Shown here: one piece after another, positions 1 through 9,141 of the stretch
How the letters are laid out: each line of letters starts with the position of its first letter
Position numbering within the stretch: position 1 is the first letter of the stretch
Assembly (NCBI GenBank): GCA_028285005.1
Contig: JANQQP010000043.1
Coordinates: forward strand, 124,001-188,000
Direction: 5' to 3'
DNA: 64,000 nt
DNA from: Dehalococcoidia bacterium
GTDB lineage: Bacteria > Chloroflexota > Dehalococcoidia > Lucifugimonadales > Lucifugimonadaceae
Translations under genes and position numbers: made by a program
Notes under the pieces: model-generated
The model's database searches: none
The model's input: the letters and a program-made list of their open reading frames with translations, nothing else
What the model was told of the DNA's origin: nothing

Positions 1-676
1 CCTGCCTGTCCCACGGCAGGTGCGCGAAGCGGTCCATGTACTCCTGCGGCGCGTGCATCGGGTAGTGAGGAGCGTTGAATGGCACGTACATGAAGAACGG
101 GGCGTCGTCGGCCGCCATGCGCCGGATTTCACTGATCGCGCGGTCCTTGATGGCCGCTGTGAAGTACTCGCCGTTCTGCCAGACTTCTTCATTGTTCAGC
201 CAGAGATCATGGACCGGATTGCGCACAGGGTCCTGGTTGCGCGGTCCCCAGTAGAAGATGTGCGAGTAGAAGTCGATGCAGCCGGCGAGAAAGCCGTACC
301 AGTTGTCGAAGCCGTGGTTATGTGGTCGTGACTCGTCGCTTACGCCGAGGTGCCACTTGCCCGACATTGAGGTCCGGTAGCCGTCGCCGCGCAGGTGTGT
401 TGCCAGCGTCGGCGTCGACGGCGGCAGACCTGTTGCGGTGCGGTGCCCCTGCAGAATCGAGCGAACACCGGCGTTGCCTGGATAGCGGCCGGTCAGGAGC
501 GATGCCCGGGACGGGCTGCACACGGGTGAGTTGGAGTACCAGTCCGTGAAGCGGGCACCGTCGGCTGCGAGTCGGTCCAGCTTGGGAGTTCGGAAGTCGG
601 TTGCGCCCATGCAAGACAGATCACCGTAGCCCTGGTCATCGGTCATGAAGATGATGACGTTTGGCCGGTCTGTCAT
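1..676 (-). CDS. Sulfatase, C-terminal part beyond window edge
   Basis: N-terminal 225 residues of a type I sulfatase (alkaline phosphatase superfamily), an enzyme that hydrolyses sulfate esters of organic substrates. The metal-binding start (FMTDDQGYGDL) is followed by the formylglycine signature CSPSR with the modifiable Cys near residue 53, and by GKWHLG. The reading frame is still open at base 1, so the C-terminal half is missing. The ATG at 676 overlaps the stop of the upstream aminopeptidase by ATGA, so the two are probably translationally coupled. Activity needs a formylglycine-generating enzyme that is not in this window. It resembles but is not identical to the second sulfatase at 25507. 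The natural substrate cannot be told from sequence. Confidence 0.92.
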   Translation of the reverse strand, partial: MTDRPNVIIFMTDDQGYGDLSCMGATDFRTPKLDRLAADGARFTDWYSNSPVCSPSRASLLTGRYPGNAGVRSILQGHRTATGLPPSTPTLATHLRGDGYRTSMSGKWHLGVSDESRPHNHGFDNWYGFLAGCIDFYSHIFYWGPRNQDPVRNPVHDLWLNNEEVWQNGEYFTAAIKDRAISEIRRMAADDAPFFMYVPFNAPHYPMHAPQEYMDRFAHLPWDRQ

Positions 677-3231
677 GCCAGCAGCTTCTCCAGGTTGGCT
701 GCCTCACGCTCACGCATGGCCACGTTGACGCGTAGCTTCTCCAGGTGCTGCTGCATCGTCAGCTCGCCTGTTGGCACTTTGTGAGTCTCGAAGAACTTCT
801 CTATTTCGGCCGCTATCTCAGGCTTATTGAGCGAGCGAACGCCGCCTGCCATCCTGACTATCGAGTTGTCCGGGAAGGCCTCGAGCAACTTGTCCCAGTT
901 GTCCGCCACGAAGCGCCAAACCTGCTCACCCTGATCGCGGTTCGATAGCGCATAGCCGATCAGGTACGGGGCGTCCTGCGTGCGAATCTCGCCGTTCATG
1001 GTCATCTCAAGCGTATTGGCGATCTCTGCCTCACCCGGGAAGGAGCCGAGGTTAGTCTGGTACCGGCGTTCTTCCTGCGGCGTTGAGGCGTTCTTGAATC
1101 GCTGCATGTAGACGGAGTAGTCGTCCGCGGTGCCGTTGCTGGCTACGACTCGAGCTACCGCAGCGGCGACGTTCGGTTCAACCGAAGTTGGGTCTTCGAG
1201 GTACCTCGAGTGCAGTTCGCGTGAACGCCGGATAGCGTCCTCGTCTTCTGCGCCTCCGCCGAGTGCGCCTATAAGTGTGCCGCGCAGCTCGGCGTCTCTC
1301 GCAGACTCGCCTGACTTCGGCTCCCATCCCAGTCGGTCCAGCGCTGCGCTGTAGAGGTCTGAAAGAGTCTTCTGGAAGTTCTGGCGAGCAGTGCCATCGA
1401 CAAGGTGGTTGATTGTGCCGAGTCCCGTCATCAGGACCGACCAGACATCGAGGTCTGTTTCGTCTTCGAAGCCCTTTGCGAACTCGAGGAAGTCGGATGC
1501 CGATGTTGCGCCTGAGATCATGGCCGCACGCGTGTCGTCTACGAGACCGTAGCGCTCGATTGGCTTGAGTTCGGTCTGCATGCGGGGCGCAAGTGCCTGC
1601 AGCATCGGTTGGGAATAGCGGACACGGTAAAAGCCTGAGCCGCCTGCGTTGACGACCAGCCAATCAGGCTCGCCCTTGAGCGAAACCGAAGTGCTGCGAT
1701 CTGTCAGCAGCACGCGGTCTTCGTGGGTTTCGCCGTTTGCTGAGTAACGCAGCACGACGGGCACCTGCCACAGCGTGCTGTCCCCGCCGTCGACCGGCGT
1801 GTACCGGAAGCGGGACTGCGTGAGCCTGAGTTCGGAACCGTCGGTTTCGGCCGAGATGAGCGGATAGCCTTGCTGGAAGATCCACGAGTCCATCACACTG
1901 CGAGCGGGCTCGCCAGTGATGTGCTCAATGGCGTCCCACAGGTCAGATGTCTCGGTATTGGCGTACTGGTGCTTGTCCAGGTAGTAGCGGATGCCGTCGC
2001 GATAGCGGTCCTCACCGAGGTACTGCTCAAGCATGCGGAGCACCGAGCCGCCCTTTTCGTAGGTCAGCAGATCGAACATGGCGTCTGCGTCCTGCGGTGA
2101 GTTGACCTCAACCTCGATAGACCTTGTCTTGTCGAGGGAATCGACGTCGAAGGCTGCGGAGCGATCGAGAGAGAACTGGTCCCAGCGGTGCCAGTCAGGG
2201 TTGAAGTCGTTCGCTGCGGCGGTTGCCATGAATGTGGCAAAGGCTTCGTTCAGCCATATGCCGTTCCACCAGCGCATCGTCACAAGGTCGCCGAACCACA
2301 TATGGGCGATCTCGTGCGCAATCACATCTGCAACCCGCATCAGTTCGGGCTGCGTTGAGCGCTCCTCGTCCATGATGAGCAGAACTTCCCGGTAGGTGAT
2401 GCAGCCGAGGTTTTCCATGGCGCCGAACGCGAAGTCCGGGACCGCGATCATGTCGAGTTTTTGGCCCGGATACGGAATGCCGTAGTAGTTCGTGAAGTAG
2501 CGCAGCGCGTGAGCACCGGCCTTCAGCGCGTAGCCAGTCAGGTGGCCTTTGCCAATCGGGTGGACGATGCGGAGCGGCACGCCATCCACATCGACCGGTT
2601 CCGTCGCTTCGAACGGGCCGACGATGAAGGCGACGAGGTAGGTGGACATCTTCATCGTGTCTTCGAAGACGGCGACCTTCTTGCCGTTGCCGTCCGCAGT
2701 TTCCGAGATGAGCTGGCCGTTAGAGACAGCGAACAGGTCTTCGGGGACGGTGAGAGTTACGCCGTAGGCAGCCTTGAAGTCCGGCTCGTCAAAGCACGGG
2801 AATGCGCGGCGGGCGTCTGTGCTTTCGAACTGCGTCGTAGCGATGAGGCGTTCGTTGCCCGCGGTGTCGTTGAAGCGGGAGAGATAGAAGCCGCGCAGCT
2901 TGTCGTTGAGGATGCCGGTGAACGCGAGCCGGACCACGTAGCTGCCGGGCGCGACAGGTTCGGCGAGGGTGATTTCTGCGCGCTCGTCGTCTTCGTGGAG
3001 TGTGACGGATGAGGCGTCGGTTGCTTCACCTCCGACGGGTTCGATTGAAGCGCTCTGGATCTCGAGCTCGGCGGCATTCAGCCATATGTCTGAGACGGTC
3101 TCGTTTATGTCGGCCTCGATGGCGACGGTGCCCGTGAAGCTAGCCGATTCCAGGTCGGGTTCAAGCGCGATTTCGTAGCGTGACGGGATTACCGTTCGGG
3201 GCAGTCGGTACGGGCTGTCTGGGGTGGTCAC
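673..3231 (-). CDS. M1 family zinc aminopeptidase
   Basis: An 852-residue gluzincin aminopeptidase that removes N-terminal residues from peptides. The substrate-binding exopeptidase motif FGAMENLG precedes the zinc site HEIAHMWFGD (His306, Glu307, His310), with the third ligand Glu in WLNEAFA. The long C-terminal half matches the helical ERAP1_C-like domain of the family, and the length is normal for PepN/ERAP-type enzymes. No signal peptide is visible (start MTTPDSPYRLPRTV), so it is probably cytoplasmic. Its stop overlaps the start of the sulfatase. Family assignment is firm; the cleavage preference is not known. Confidence 0.95.
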   Translation of the reverse strand: MTTPDSPYRLPRTVIPSRYEIALEPDLESASFTGTVAIEADINETVSDIWLNAAELEIQSASIEPVGGEATDASSVTLHEDDERAEITLAEPVAPGSYVVRLAFTGILNDKLRGFYLSRFNDTAGNERLIATTQFESTDARRAFPCFDEPDFKAAYGVTLTVPEDLFAVSNGQLISETADGNGKKVAVFEDTMKMSTYLVAFIVGPFEATEPVDVDGVPLRIVHPIGKGHLTGYALKAGAHALRYFTNYYGIPYPGQKLDMIAVPDFAFGAMENLGCITYREVLLIMDEERSTQPELMRVADVIAHEIAHMWFGDLVTMRWWNGIWLNEAFATFMATAAANDFNPDWHRWDQFSLDRSAAFDVDSLDKTRSIEVEVNSPQDADAMFDLLTYEKGGSVLRMLEQYLGEDRYRDGIRYYLDKHQYANTETSDLWDAIEHITGEPARSVMDSWIFQQGYPLISAETDGSELRLTQSRFRYTPVDGGDSTLWQVPVVLRYSANGETHEDRVLLTDRSTSVSLKGEPDWLVVNAGGSGFYRVRYSQPMLQALAPRMQTELKPIERYGLVDDTRAAMISGATSASDFLEFAKGFEDETDLDVWSVLMTGLGTINHLVDGTARQNFQKTLSDLYSAALDRLGWEPKSGESARDAELRGTLIGALGGGAEDEDAIRRSRELHSRYLEDPTSVEPNVAAAVARVVASNGTADDYSVYMQRFKNASTPQEERRYQTNLGSFPGEAEIANTLEMTMNGEIRTQDAPYLIGYALSNRDQGEQVWRFVADNWDKLLEAFPDNSIVRMAGGVRSLNKPEIAAEIEKFFETHKVPTGELTMQQHLEKLRVNVAMREREAANLEKLLA

Positions 3232-3343
3232 TGGTGCGGTGGTCCTTGATGGCGCAGAGGAGATGAGGAGCAGAAAACTTGCGGACTGAGATTACCACTG
3301 CACCAGCGTGGTCGAGTGGTGATTGCGTTCGGTGGCGGGCTGA

Positions 3344-5281
3344 CTATTCGCCTGGCCATGTCGCCATGTCTGCGAGTGCGTTTGCAATGCGAAGTCTCAG
3401 GGCTTCCGCAGACTCAGGCGTCCACTCGTAGAAGCCTTTGCCGGTCTTTGTGCCGAGATTGCCTGACTTGACCTTCTCGGCCAGGATTGCAGGGATGCTC
3501 TGTGAGTTGTCGAGCGAAGGCAGAATCTGCCGACTGATGTCCAGTGCCAGGTCGAGGCCGACAATGTCGCGGAGTTCGAACGCTCCGGCTACTGACAGTC
3601 TCCGACCGAAGCTGGACTTGACTACTTCGTCGATCTCCTGCGCTGTAGAGACCTCTTCTGAGACCAGGTGCAAGGCTTCCCGGAAGATTGCCGCTTGCAG
3701 TCGATTTCCGATGAAGCCTTGAATCTCCTGCTGCACCACTGCCGGTTTCTTGCCGATCGACTCCAGCAGCTTTACCACCGCGGTTATCGTGGAGTTTGAG
3801 GTTTCGGGGCCGCGCACAATCTCGACAATCGGCAGCAGGTGCGGCGGGTTGAAGTAGTGGGCTATAGCGATGTTGGCTGTGCGGGTCGTGTTCCTGCCTA
3901 TGGCGCTGGGCAGAAAGGTGGAGGTGTTGCTGAGCAGGATGGCGTTTGGCTTGCAGTAGACGTCCAGCTTTTCGAATATCTGCTGTTTGAGTTCCAGGTT
4001 TTCGCTGGTGGCCTCGATCACGATGTCCGCGTTCTCGACGGTCGTCTTGAGATCAGCCGATGCCGTGATGCACCTGAGCGCCGGGGCGATAGCTTCCTGG
4101 CTGATCCGTCCGGTTTCGGCGAGCAGCTTCAGTCCTGTCTCGCAACGTTGAACTGCGCTGTCGAGAAGCTCTTCCGATACGTCGTTGATGGTTACTTCGT
4201 GTCCATGCGCGGCGAACTCGAGGGCGATGCCATGACCCATCAGACCTGCGCCAACAACGGCAACACGCATGCGTGTCTTTCTTTGATTGGGCTGGATGAG
4301 TGCTGGTGCTGCACGGCCGCCTGGAGACGCCTGCCCTTCACCGTTCTCAAGTTGTGCCAAACGGATTAGCGCTCGTCCGATCCGCAGCCTGAGCGCTTCG
4401 GCGCTATCGGGAGTCCAATCGTGCATGCCGAGACCAGTCTTGACCCCGAGGTCACCGCGCTCCACCGCATCAATCATCAGCCGAGACGGCTCTGTCGAAG
4501 TGCTTATCTCAGCGAACAGCTCGCCCACGATTGTGGACACAAGGTCCCAACCAATCTGCTCCCAGATCTCGAACGGCCCCGCCGCTGCGAGCCTGCGGCC
4601 GAAGCCGTACTTGATTACCGCGTCGATGTCCTGCGGTGTGGCGATGCCCCGTTCGACCAGCGCTGCCGCCTCGCGGTTGAGCGCCGCCTGAAGACGGTTG
4701 GCAATGAACCCCGGCATCTCCTTCTTGATGACGACCGGCTTCTTGCCCATTGAGATGTAGAGGGCATGAAGCGTTTCGGGCACTTCCGGATCGGTGTTTG
4801 GCGTAGGAACGATTTCAACGAGCGGCAGCAGATGCGGCGGGTTGAAGTAGTGAGCGACGGCGAATCGCTCGGGCCGTTGTGTAGCGTCCGCGAGCTGCGA
4901 CGGCAGGAAGGACGAAGTGTTGCTAGCGAAGATCGTTTGCTCGGGTGCAGAGGCGGACGCTTTCGCCAGCAGTGAGCGCTTTAGCTTCAGGTATTCGAAT
5001 ACAGCCTCGATGACGAGATCTGCGTCTCCACACGCGTACTCCAGATCGGTCGAGTAGTGGATTCGCTCGCGTGTGGCGGCATGTTCGGCAGGCTCAACCA
5101 GCCCGGCTTCGCTCAGCAGCTCGATTCCCTGCTCGACGCGTTCTCTCGCAACATCGAGCGACGCCTCATCGCGATCCACAAGCTGCACAGACCGGCCGTG
5201 CACCGCGAACTCCAACGCAATGCCATGGCCCATGAGACCGGCGCCGATCACGCACACATTTTGGATTGGACTGTCCTGCAT
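3344..5281 (-). CDS. Tandem-fused 3-hydroxyacyl-CoA dehydrogenase (two copies in one chain)
   Basis: A 645-residue protein made of two complete 3-hydroxyacyl-CoA dehydrogenase units, each with an NAD-binding 3HCDH_N domain and a C-terminal 3HCDH domain. The Rossmann motif GAGLMGHGIALEFA occurs near residue 12 and again just after Met338. Both halves keep the catalytic His in HYFNPPHLLP, the following VEIV, and the FGRRL and WTP(D/E)SAEALRLRI segments. Family members oxidise 3-hydroxyacyl-CoA to 3-ketoacyl-CoA; a related short type acts on carnitine or on 3-hydroxybutyryl-CoA. The halves have diverged (GLGMHDW versus GKGFYEW), so they may prefer different substrates. An in-frame ATG at 4270 could also give the second half alone. 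Confidence 0.9.
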   Translation of the reverse strand: MQDSPIQNVCVIGAGLMGHGIALEFAVHGRSVQLVDRDEASLDVARERVEQGIELLSEAGLVEPAEHAATRERIHYSTDLEYACGDADLVIEAVFEYLKLKRSLLAKASASAPEQTIFASNTSSFLPSQLADATQRPERFAVAHYFNPPHLLPLVEIVPTPNTDPEVPETLHALYISMGKKPVVIKKEMPGFIANRLQAALNREAAALVERGIATPQDIDAVIKYGFGRRLAAAGPFEIWEQIGWDLVSTIVGELFAEISTSTEPSRLMIDAVERGDLGVKTGLGMHDWTPDSAEALRLRIGRALIRLAQLENGEGQASPGGRAAPALIQPNQRKTRMRVAVVGAGLMGHGIALEFAAHGHEVTINDVSEELLDSAVQRCETGLKLLAETGRISQEAIAPALRCITASADLKTTVENADIVIEATSENLELKQQIFEKLDVYCKPNAILLSNTSTFLPSAIGRNTTRTANIAIAHYFNPPHLLPIVEIVRGPETSNSTITAVVKLLESIGKKPAVVQQEIQGFIGNRLQAAIFREALHLVSEEVSTAQEIDEVVKSSFGRRLSVAGAFELRDIVGLDLALDISRQILPSLDNSQSIPAILAEKVKSGNLGTKTGKGFYEWTPESAEALRLRIANALADMATWPGE

Positions 5282-5351
5282 CTATAGAATGGCCCGACTG
5301 TAGCTAAACGCATCGCCAATCACGGGCGCTGGAAAGCGAAGGCGTTTTCAG

Positions 5352-5663
5352 ATGGATGTTCTGCTTGGTTTTCTGATCGGAATGGCGTACCCGCCGATGC
5401 TGGTCATAGTAGTCGCATCTTTAAGAGCGGCGCGAGTGTCATTCGGAGTGATCGCTGGAACGGTGACGCTCATCATGCTCGCCGGGCCAGTGGTTTGGGC
5501 CATGACCTTCGTAGCGCTCGGAGTTGGCGCCGGGTTCGCTGCGTTCGGCGGCTGGTTAATCGGTCTCGGCATCGCCGGGCTAATGTTCGCCATCTTCGTC
5601 AGCTCCAAGGTCCGTCAGATCCGCAACGTCGGGTCGCAGCCGCCGTCTGCGGTAGGACGCTAG
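5352..5663 (+). CDS. Small membrane protein, three or four hydrophobic segments
   Basis: A 103-residue hydrophobic protein, not recognised as a named family. Hydrophobic stretches cover roughly residues 3-22, 32-58 and 60-83, and the tail is short and basic (SSKVRQIRNVG). It is transcribed away from the hydroxyacyl-CoA dehydrogenase across a 70-bp gap. Its TAG stop overlaps the stop of the enolase-family gene by four bases. The composition is consistent with a real integral membrane protein rather than a random frame; function unknown. Confidence 0.7.
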   Translation: MDVLLGFLIGMAYPPMLVIVVASLRAARVSFGVIAGTVTLIMLAGPVVWAMTFVALGVGAGFAAFGGWLIGLGIAGLMFAIFVSSKVRQIRNVGSQPPSAVGR

Positions 5664-6832
5664 ACCGAATAGCCGACAGAGCCGTCTTCTCTCATAGGAA
5701 TGTTGAGAAGGTCTTTCGACACGAACGGCGCAGAGTCGATCTTCGAATCGTCCAGCTCAACACCTATTCCGGGTGCTTCCGGCACCTTGATGTAGCCGCC
5801 ATCTCGCTCCAACGTGTTCTTGTAGACGGCATGAACCTCGTCCTCGTCGCGCTTCGTGTACTCCTGCGTGACGAAGTTCGGTATCGAGGCATCGATCTGC
5901 ACCGCGGCGGCCGTCAGCACTGGCCCGAGGTAGTTGTGCGTGGCGACGGCGGAGTGGTAAGACTCGGCGATTGCGGCGATCTTCTTCACCTGGGTTATGC
6001 CGCCAGCGAGTCCGAGATCAGGCCGGACGTACTGCGGTCCGCCGTTTTCCAGCAGCTCGCGAAACTCCCAGATCGAATGCATTCGTTCGCCGTTCGCCAC
6101 TGGGATGCTCGTGCGCTTTGCGATCTCACCCTGGGTGATGATGCTGTCGATCTGTATCGGGTCTTCGTAAAACAGCGGGTGAAATTCGAGCAGCGATTCC
6201 GCGAGTGCGACCGCGACCATCGGCGTGAGCTTGCGGTGGATCTCGAGGATGATGTCGACATCCTCACCTGAGCCTTCTCGCAGTGCTGCGACGTTGTCGC
6301 GTGTCTCACGGATGAGGCGCGACTGCGTCATCGACTGAAAACCATCCGGCAGAGGGTCGATCTTGACCGCGGTGAAGCCCTCTTCTGCCGCGGCGCGAGC
6401 GTTGATGCGCAGACCGTCCGCGGTCGTTCCCTGGTCTGACGCGTCCGGTAGTCGGGAGCCCATGAGCAGGTGGAGCCTGATCTTGTCCCGGGTCTTGCCC
6501 CCGAGCAATTGCCATACCGGCGCTTCGAAGTGCTTGCCCTTGATGTCCCAGAGCGCGATGTCGACGGCTGAGACCGCGCCGGAGAGCGCCGAGCCGCGAA
6601 AAGGGCCCATGCGGTAGAGGTACTGCCAGTGATGCTCGATCTGCAGCGGGTCTTTGCCGATCAGATAGCCGGAGAACTTCTTGACCATCTGGTCGACGGC
6701 TTCCGGGTAGCCCCAGCAGGCCGACTGACCGATGCCGCTGAGACCGCTGTCGGTCCAGATGCGCACGATGTGGTTGCCGGGAGCTGATTCATCTCCCCCG
6801 ATGAGCATTGATTCGACGCGTTCTATCTTCAT
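5660..6832 (-). CDS. Mandelate racemase/muconate lactonizing family dehydratase (enolase superfamily)
   Basis: A 390-residue enolase-superfamily enzyme with an N-terminal capping domain and a TIM-barrel. Metal ligands are visible in order: an acid in DIILEIHRKLTP, Glu in LFYEDPIQ and Glu in VANGERMHS. The general-base His lies in VATHNYLGP and the Lys in AVKIDP. This pattern is closest to the galactonate/gluconate dehydratase branch, which removes water from sugar acids, but some members are racemases. SAR202 Chloroflexota are known for expanded sets of this superfamily, which fits the inferred host. The C-terminus overlaps the convergent small membrane gene by CTAG. Confidence 0.9.
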   Translation of the reverse strand: MKIERVESMLIGGDESAPGNHIVRIWTDSGLSGIGQSACWGYPEAVDQMVKKFSGYLIGKDPLQIEHHWQYLYRMGPFRGSALSGAVSAVDIALWDIKGKHFEAPVWQLLGGKTRDKIRLHLLMGSRLPDASDQGTTADGLRINARAAAEEGFTAVKIDPLPDGFQSMTQSRLIRETRDNVAALREGSGEDVDIILEIHRKLTPMVAVALAESLLEFHPLFYEDPIQIDSIITQGEIAKRTSIPVANGERMHSIWEFRELLENGGPQYVRPDLGLAGGITQVKKIAAIAESYHSAVATHNYLGPVLTAAAVQIDASIPNFVTQEYTKRDEDEVHAVYKNTLERDGGYIKVPEAPGIGVELDDSKIDSAPFVSKDLLNIPMREDGSVGYSV

Positions 6833-6961
6833 TTCTTAGTCGCTCGACATGATGGGTGGATTGCTGGATCGCTGTGTCGCTCTGTGGATTACAGGCAGAC
6901 GGCGGACAGGATAACCGCTCGAGGGCGAGAATCTTGGCGAAGTTCGCCGAAAACGGCCGAC

Positions 6962-7678
6962 CTATAGATCACTCACCACGTCCGCGACGCCGTGAACGTC
7001 AGTCACGCGCGGGTATTCGTCATGCTCGACATGGTTGTTGTACCGGACCATCAGGACGGGGTTCATGCCGAGCTTTTGGGCAGGTCGAAGGTCCGATGAA
7101 ACACTGTCGCCGACCATCACCGCCCACGGAGGATCGACTTTGGCTCGTTCGAGTGCCGCGTTGAAGATGCGCGGGTCCGGTTTTTCGGCTCCGACGTCGC
7201 CCGAAGTGATAGCGAACTCAACTAACCCGGTCAGGCCGACCTCTTCGCACATCTCCTCACCGCCCATTGGCATGTTCGAGAGTGCGGCAAGCCGATAGCC
7301 AGACTCCTGGAGTTGCTTTAGACCCGGCGCCACGTCGTCGAACAGCGCCCAGCCGTACTCCTGCTCCCTGACCTTCGCCCACACCTTTGCGGCCGTCTCC
7401 AGGTCCACTTCGTGGCCTGCGCCTGCGAGGATGAGCTGCTCGTACCTGGCGAAGAAGCCGTCCCGCTGCTCAGGCGACATGAGCCGGACAGGCGACTTCG
7501 AGTTTTGGACAGACATGAAGTGGTCTGCCCGTTGATAGCCCCGGCCGATGCCATCGTGGTCCAAATGAAGGCCGAGCTGCGCGGCAGCAGATTGTTGGAT
7601 CGTTTCACGAGGCGGGTCGAATCCCGCGAGCGTTCCGTAGACATCGAAGAAGATGATTTCAGGTCTGTCTGCAGCCAA
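6962..7678 (-). CDS. HAD family hydrolase (subfamily IA)
   Basis: A 238-residue haloacid-dehalogenase-type hydrolase. Motif I is FFDVYGTL (nucleophile Asp, with Val in place of the usual acid/base at +1), motif II is ALSN, the motif III Lys is in EKPDPRIF, and motif IV is VGDSVSSDL. A helical cap lies between motifs I and II. Such enzymes act on small phosphorylated metabolites or on 2-haloacids. The general acid at +2 of motif I is Tyr-shifted (DVYGT rather than DxDGT), as in HAD-IA dehalogenase-like members, so phosphatase activity should not be assumed. It lies three bases downstream of comF in the same direction. Confidence 0.9.
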   Translation of the reverse strand: MAADRPEIIFFDVYGTLAGFDPPRETIQQSAAAQLGLHLDHDGIGRGYQRADHFMSVQNSKSPVRLMSPEQRDGFFARYEQLILAGAGHEVDLETAAKVWAKVREQEYGWALFDDVAPGLKQLQESGYRLAALSNMPMGGEEMCEEVGLTGLVEFAITSGDVGAEKPDPRIFNAALERAKVDPPWAVMVGDSVSSDLRPAQKLGMNPVLMVRYNNHVEHDEYPRVTDVHGVADVVSDL

Positions 7679-7681
7679 TCG

Positions 7682-8383
7682 CTAAAGCTCCCTTGCGAGG
7701 ACAAGTGCGCCGACCCACGCTGCGCCCGAATCTTTGAGCGCTGTGGCGCAGGCGTTGAGGGTGGCGCCGGTCGTCATTACATCGTCGACTAACAGTATCC
7801 GCAGTTCATTGAGATTGGTCGTCGCTCTGAACGCATGCTGAACGTTTGCTGTTCGCTCCTCGATGCTCTCAGTCCTGGCCTGCGGCGTGCCATCTGCAGT
7901 TCGCTCCAGCAAGCCGGAATTCAAAGTGATACCCGATGACTCGGAGATCTGCCGAGCGAGAAGTTCCGACTGGTTGTAGCCGCGTGAACGGAGCCGCGAG
8001 CGTGAGATCGGAACCGGGACGATCGTATCGATAGGAGTTCGATTCGGATTGGGCATCGATTCGGCCATAAGCGTGCCTAAGCGACCGGAGATGGCTCGGA
8101 TGTCTTTGTACTTGAGCGCCGTGACGGCATCGCGTATCTCCGACTGATAAGTGAACACTGCGATCGCCCTGTTCAGGGCCGGCGGATCCGAAAAGCAGTT
8201 TTCACAAGTGCCGCTCCGCGATGGCAACGCGCAGGTGCGGCACACTTCAGACGCTTGCAGACGCGTCGATGCAGTCTCGCAGCTCGTACAGAACAGGCTG
8301 CCGTCTGCGCCGCAGTGGACGCAGCGCTGTGGGAACAGCAGATCAGTTGCGGTCTGAACCGCTGATAAGAGCGCTGACTTCAC
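7682..8383 (-). CDS. comF: ComF-family phosphoribosyltransferase-like protein
   Basis: A ComF protein of about 233 residues. An N-terminal double zinc-ribbon region (CVHCG, CTSC, CRTC, CENC) is followed by a type I phosphoribosyltransferase fold with the PRPP-binding signature LLVDDVMTTGATLNA. ComF proteins take part in DNA uptake/recombination or nucleotide salvage; the exact role differs between bacteria. I place the start at the GTG at 8383, giving VKSALLSAVQ, because residues encoded further upstream (to 8512) look non-coding and overlap the promoter region of the divergent ribosome hibernation gene. The upstream open frame could extend to 8512. Confidence 0.85.
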   Translation of the reverse strand: MKSALLSAVQTATDLLFPQRCVHCGADGSLFCTSCETASTRLQASEVCRTCALPSRSGTCENCFSDPPALNRAIAVFTYQSEIRDAVTALKYKDIRAISGRLGTLMAESMPNPNRTPIDTIVPVPISRSRLRSRGYNQSELLARQISESSGITLNSGLLERTADGTPQARTESIEERTANVQHAFRATTNLNELRILLVDDVMTTGATLNACATALKDSGAAWVGALVLAREL

Positions 8384-8538
8384 AGGATTCCCATTCAGGT
8401 GGCTGTTCGATATCTCGGCTTGACAATAGAATAGACGGCGATCGGTCTGGCTGTCCCTGTGGGCGCTGTTGACCGATTGTTGAACCCGCGGTCGCAACCG
8501 TTCAGGTGCCAATTCACGGCAGCAGACAGGAGAGTCAG

Positions 8539-9141
8539 ATGGACCTCACGATCAGCAGTCAGCACACAACGTTGACCGATGCCATGAAGGACTACGCGGA
8601 GAAGCGGATGGCCAAGCTGGACGACCGCTTCAACTTCGATGTGAAGGTGAACCTGCGTATTCGTAAAGAGGGCACGAAACGTGAGGAAGACCGCTTTATC
8701 GCTGAGGTGACAATACCGCTTAAGCGCGGGTTCATTCGCTCAGAGGAACGCGCTGATACACCGTACGCCGCGATCGATCTGGTCCAGACGAATGTCGAGC
8801 GACGGATCAGGCGCTACAAGACCCGGTTCAACAAGCGTCGGCGTGAGAACGCCAATGGGCTTGAGGCTGAGATTGCTGAGCAGTTGGCGGCGTCAGACGC
8901 GGCTGCCGCTGAACCTGAGGAAGAGGTGTTGGAGCTTGAGTTCGGGCAGCTTGTCCGGACTAAGAAGCACGACATGCCTCCGATCACGGTGCAGGAGGCG
9001 ACGGCTCAGATGGACCTGCTGGGCCACAACTTCTTCATGTTCAAGAACCGCGAAAACGGCCAGATCAATGTGGTGTACCGCAGGCACGACGATGACTACG
9101 GTCTGATCGTGCCAGCTGATGAGAGCGTCCAGGCCGGTTAA
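8539..9141 (+). CDS. hpf: Ribosome hibernation promoting factor, long form (RaiA/HPF)
   Basis: A 200-residue long-form HPF. The N-terminal ribosome-binding domain (MDLTISSQHTTLTDAM, with basic patch RRIRRYKTRFNKRRR) occupies the first 110 residues or so. A linker and the C-terminal dimerisation domain follow (ITVQEATAQMDLLGHNFFMF, NVVYRRHDDDYGLI). Long HPFs join 70S ribosomes into inactive 100S dimers when growth stops. The start is set by a good ribosome-binding site AGGAGA about 8 bases before the ATG at 8539; the frame continues upstream without one. The stop overlaps the next, convergent gene by TTAA. Confidence 0.95.
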   Translation: MDLTISSQHTTLTDAMKDYAEKRMAKLDDRFNFDVKVNLRIRKEGTKREEDRFIAEVTIPLKRGFIRSEERADTPYAAIDLVQTNVERRIRRYKTRFNKRRRENANGLEAEIAEQLAASDAAAAEPEEEVLELEFGQLVRTKKHDMPPITVQEATAQMDLLGHNFFMFKNRENGQINVVYRRHDDDYGLIVPADESVQAG

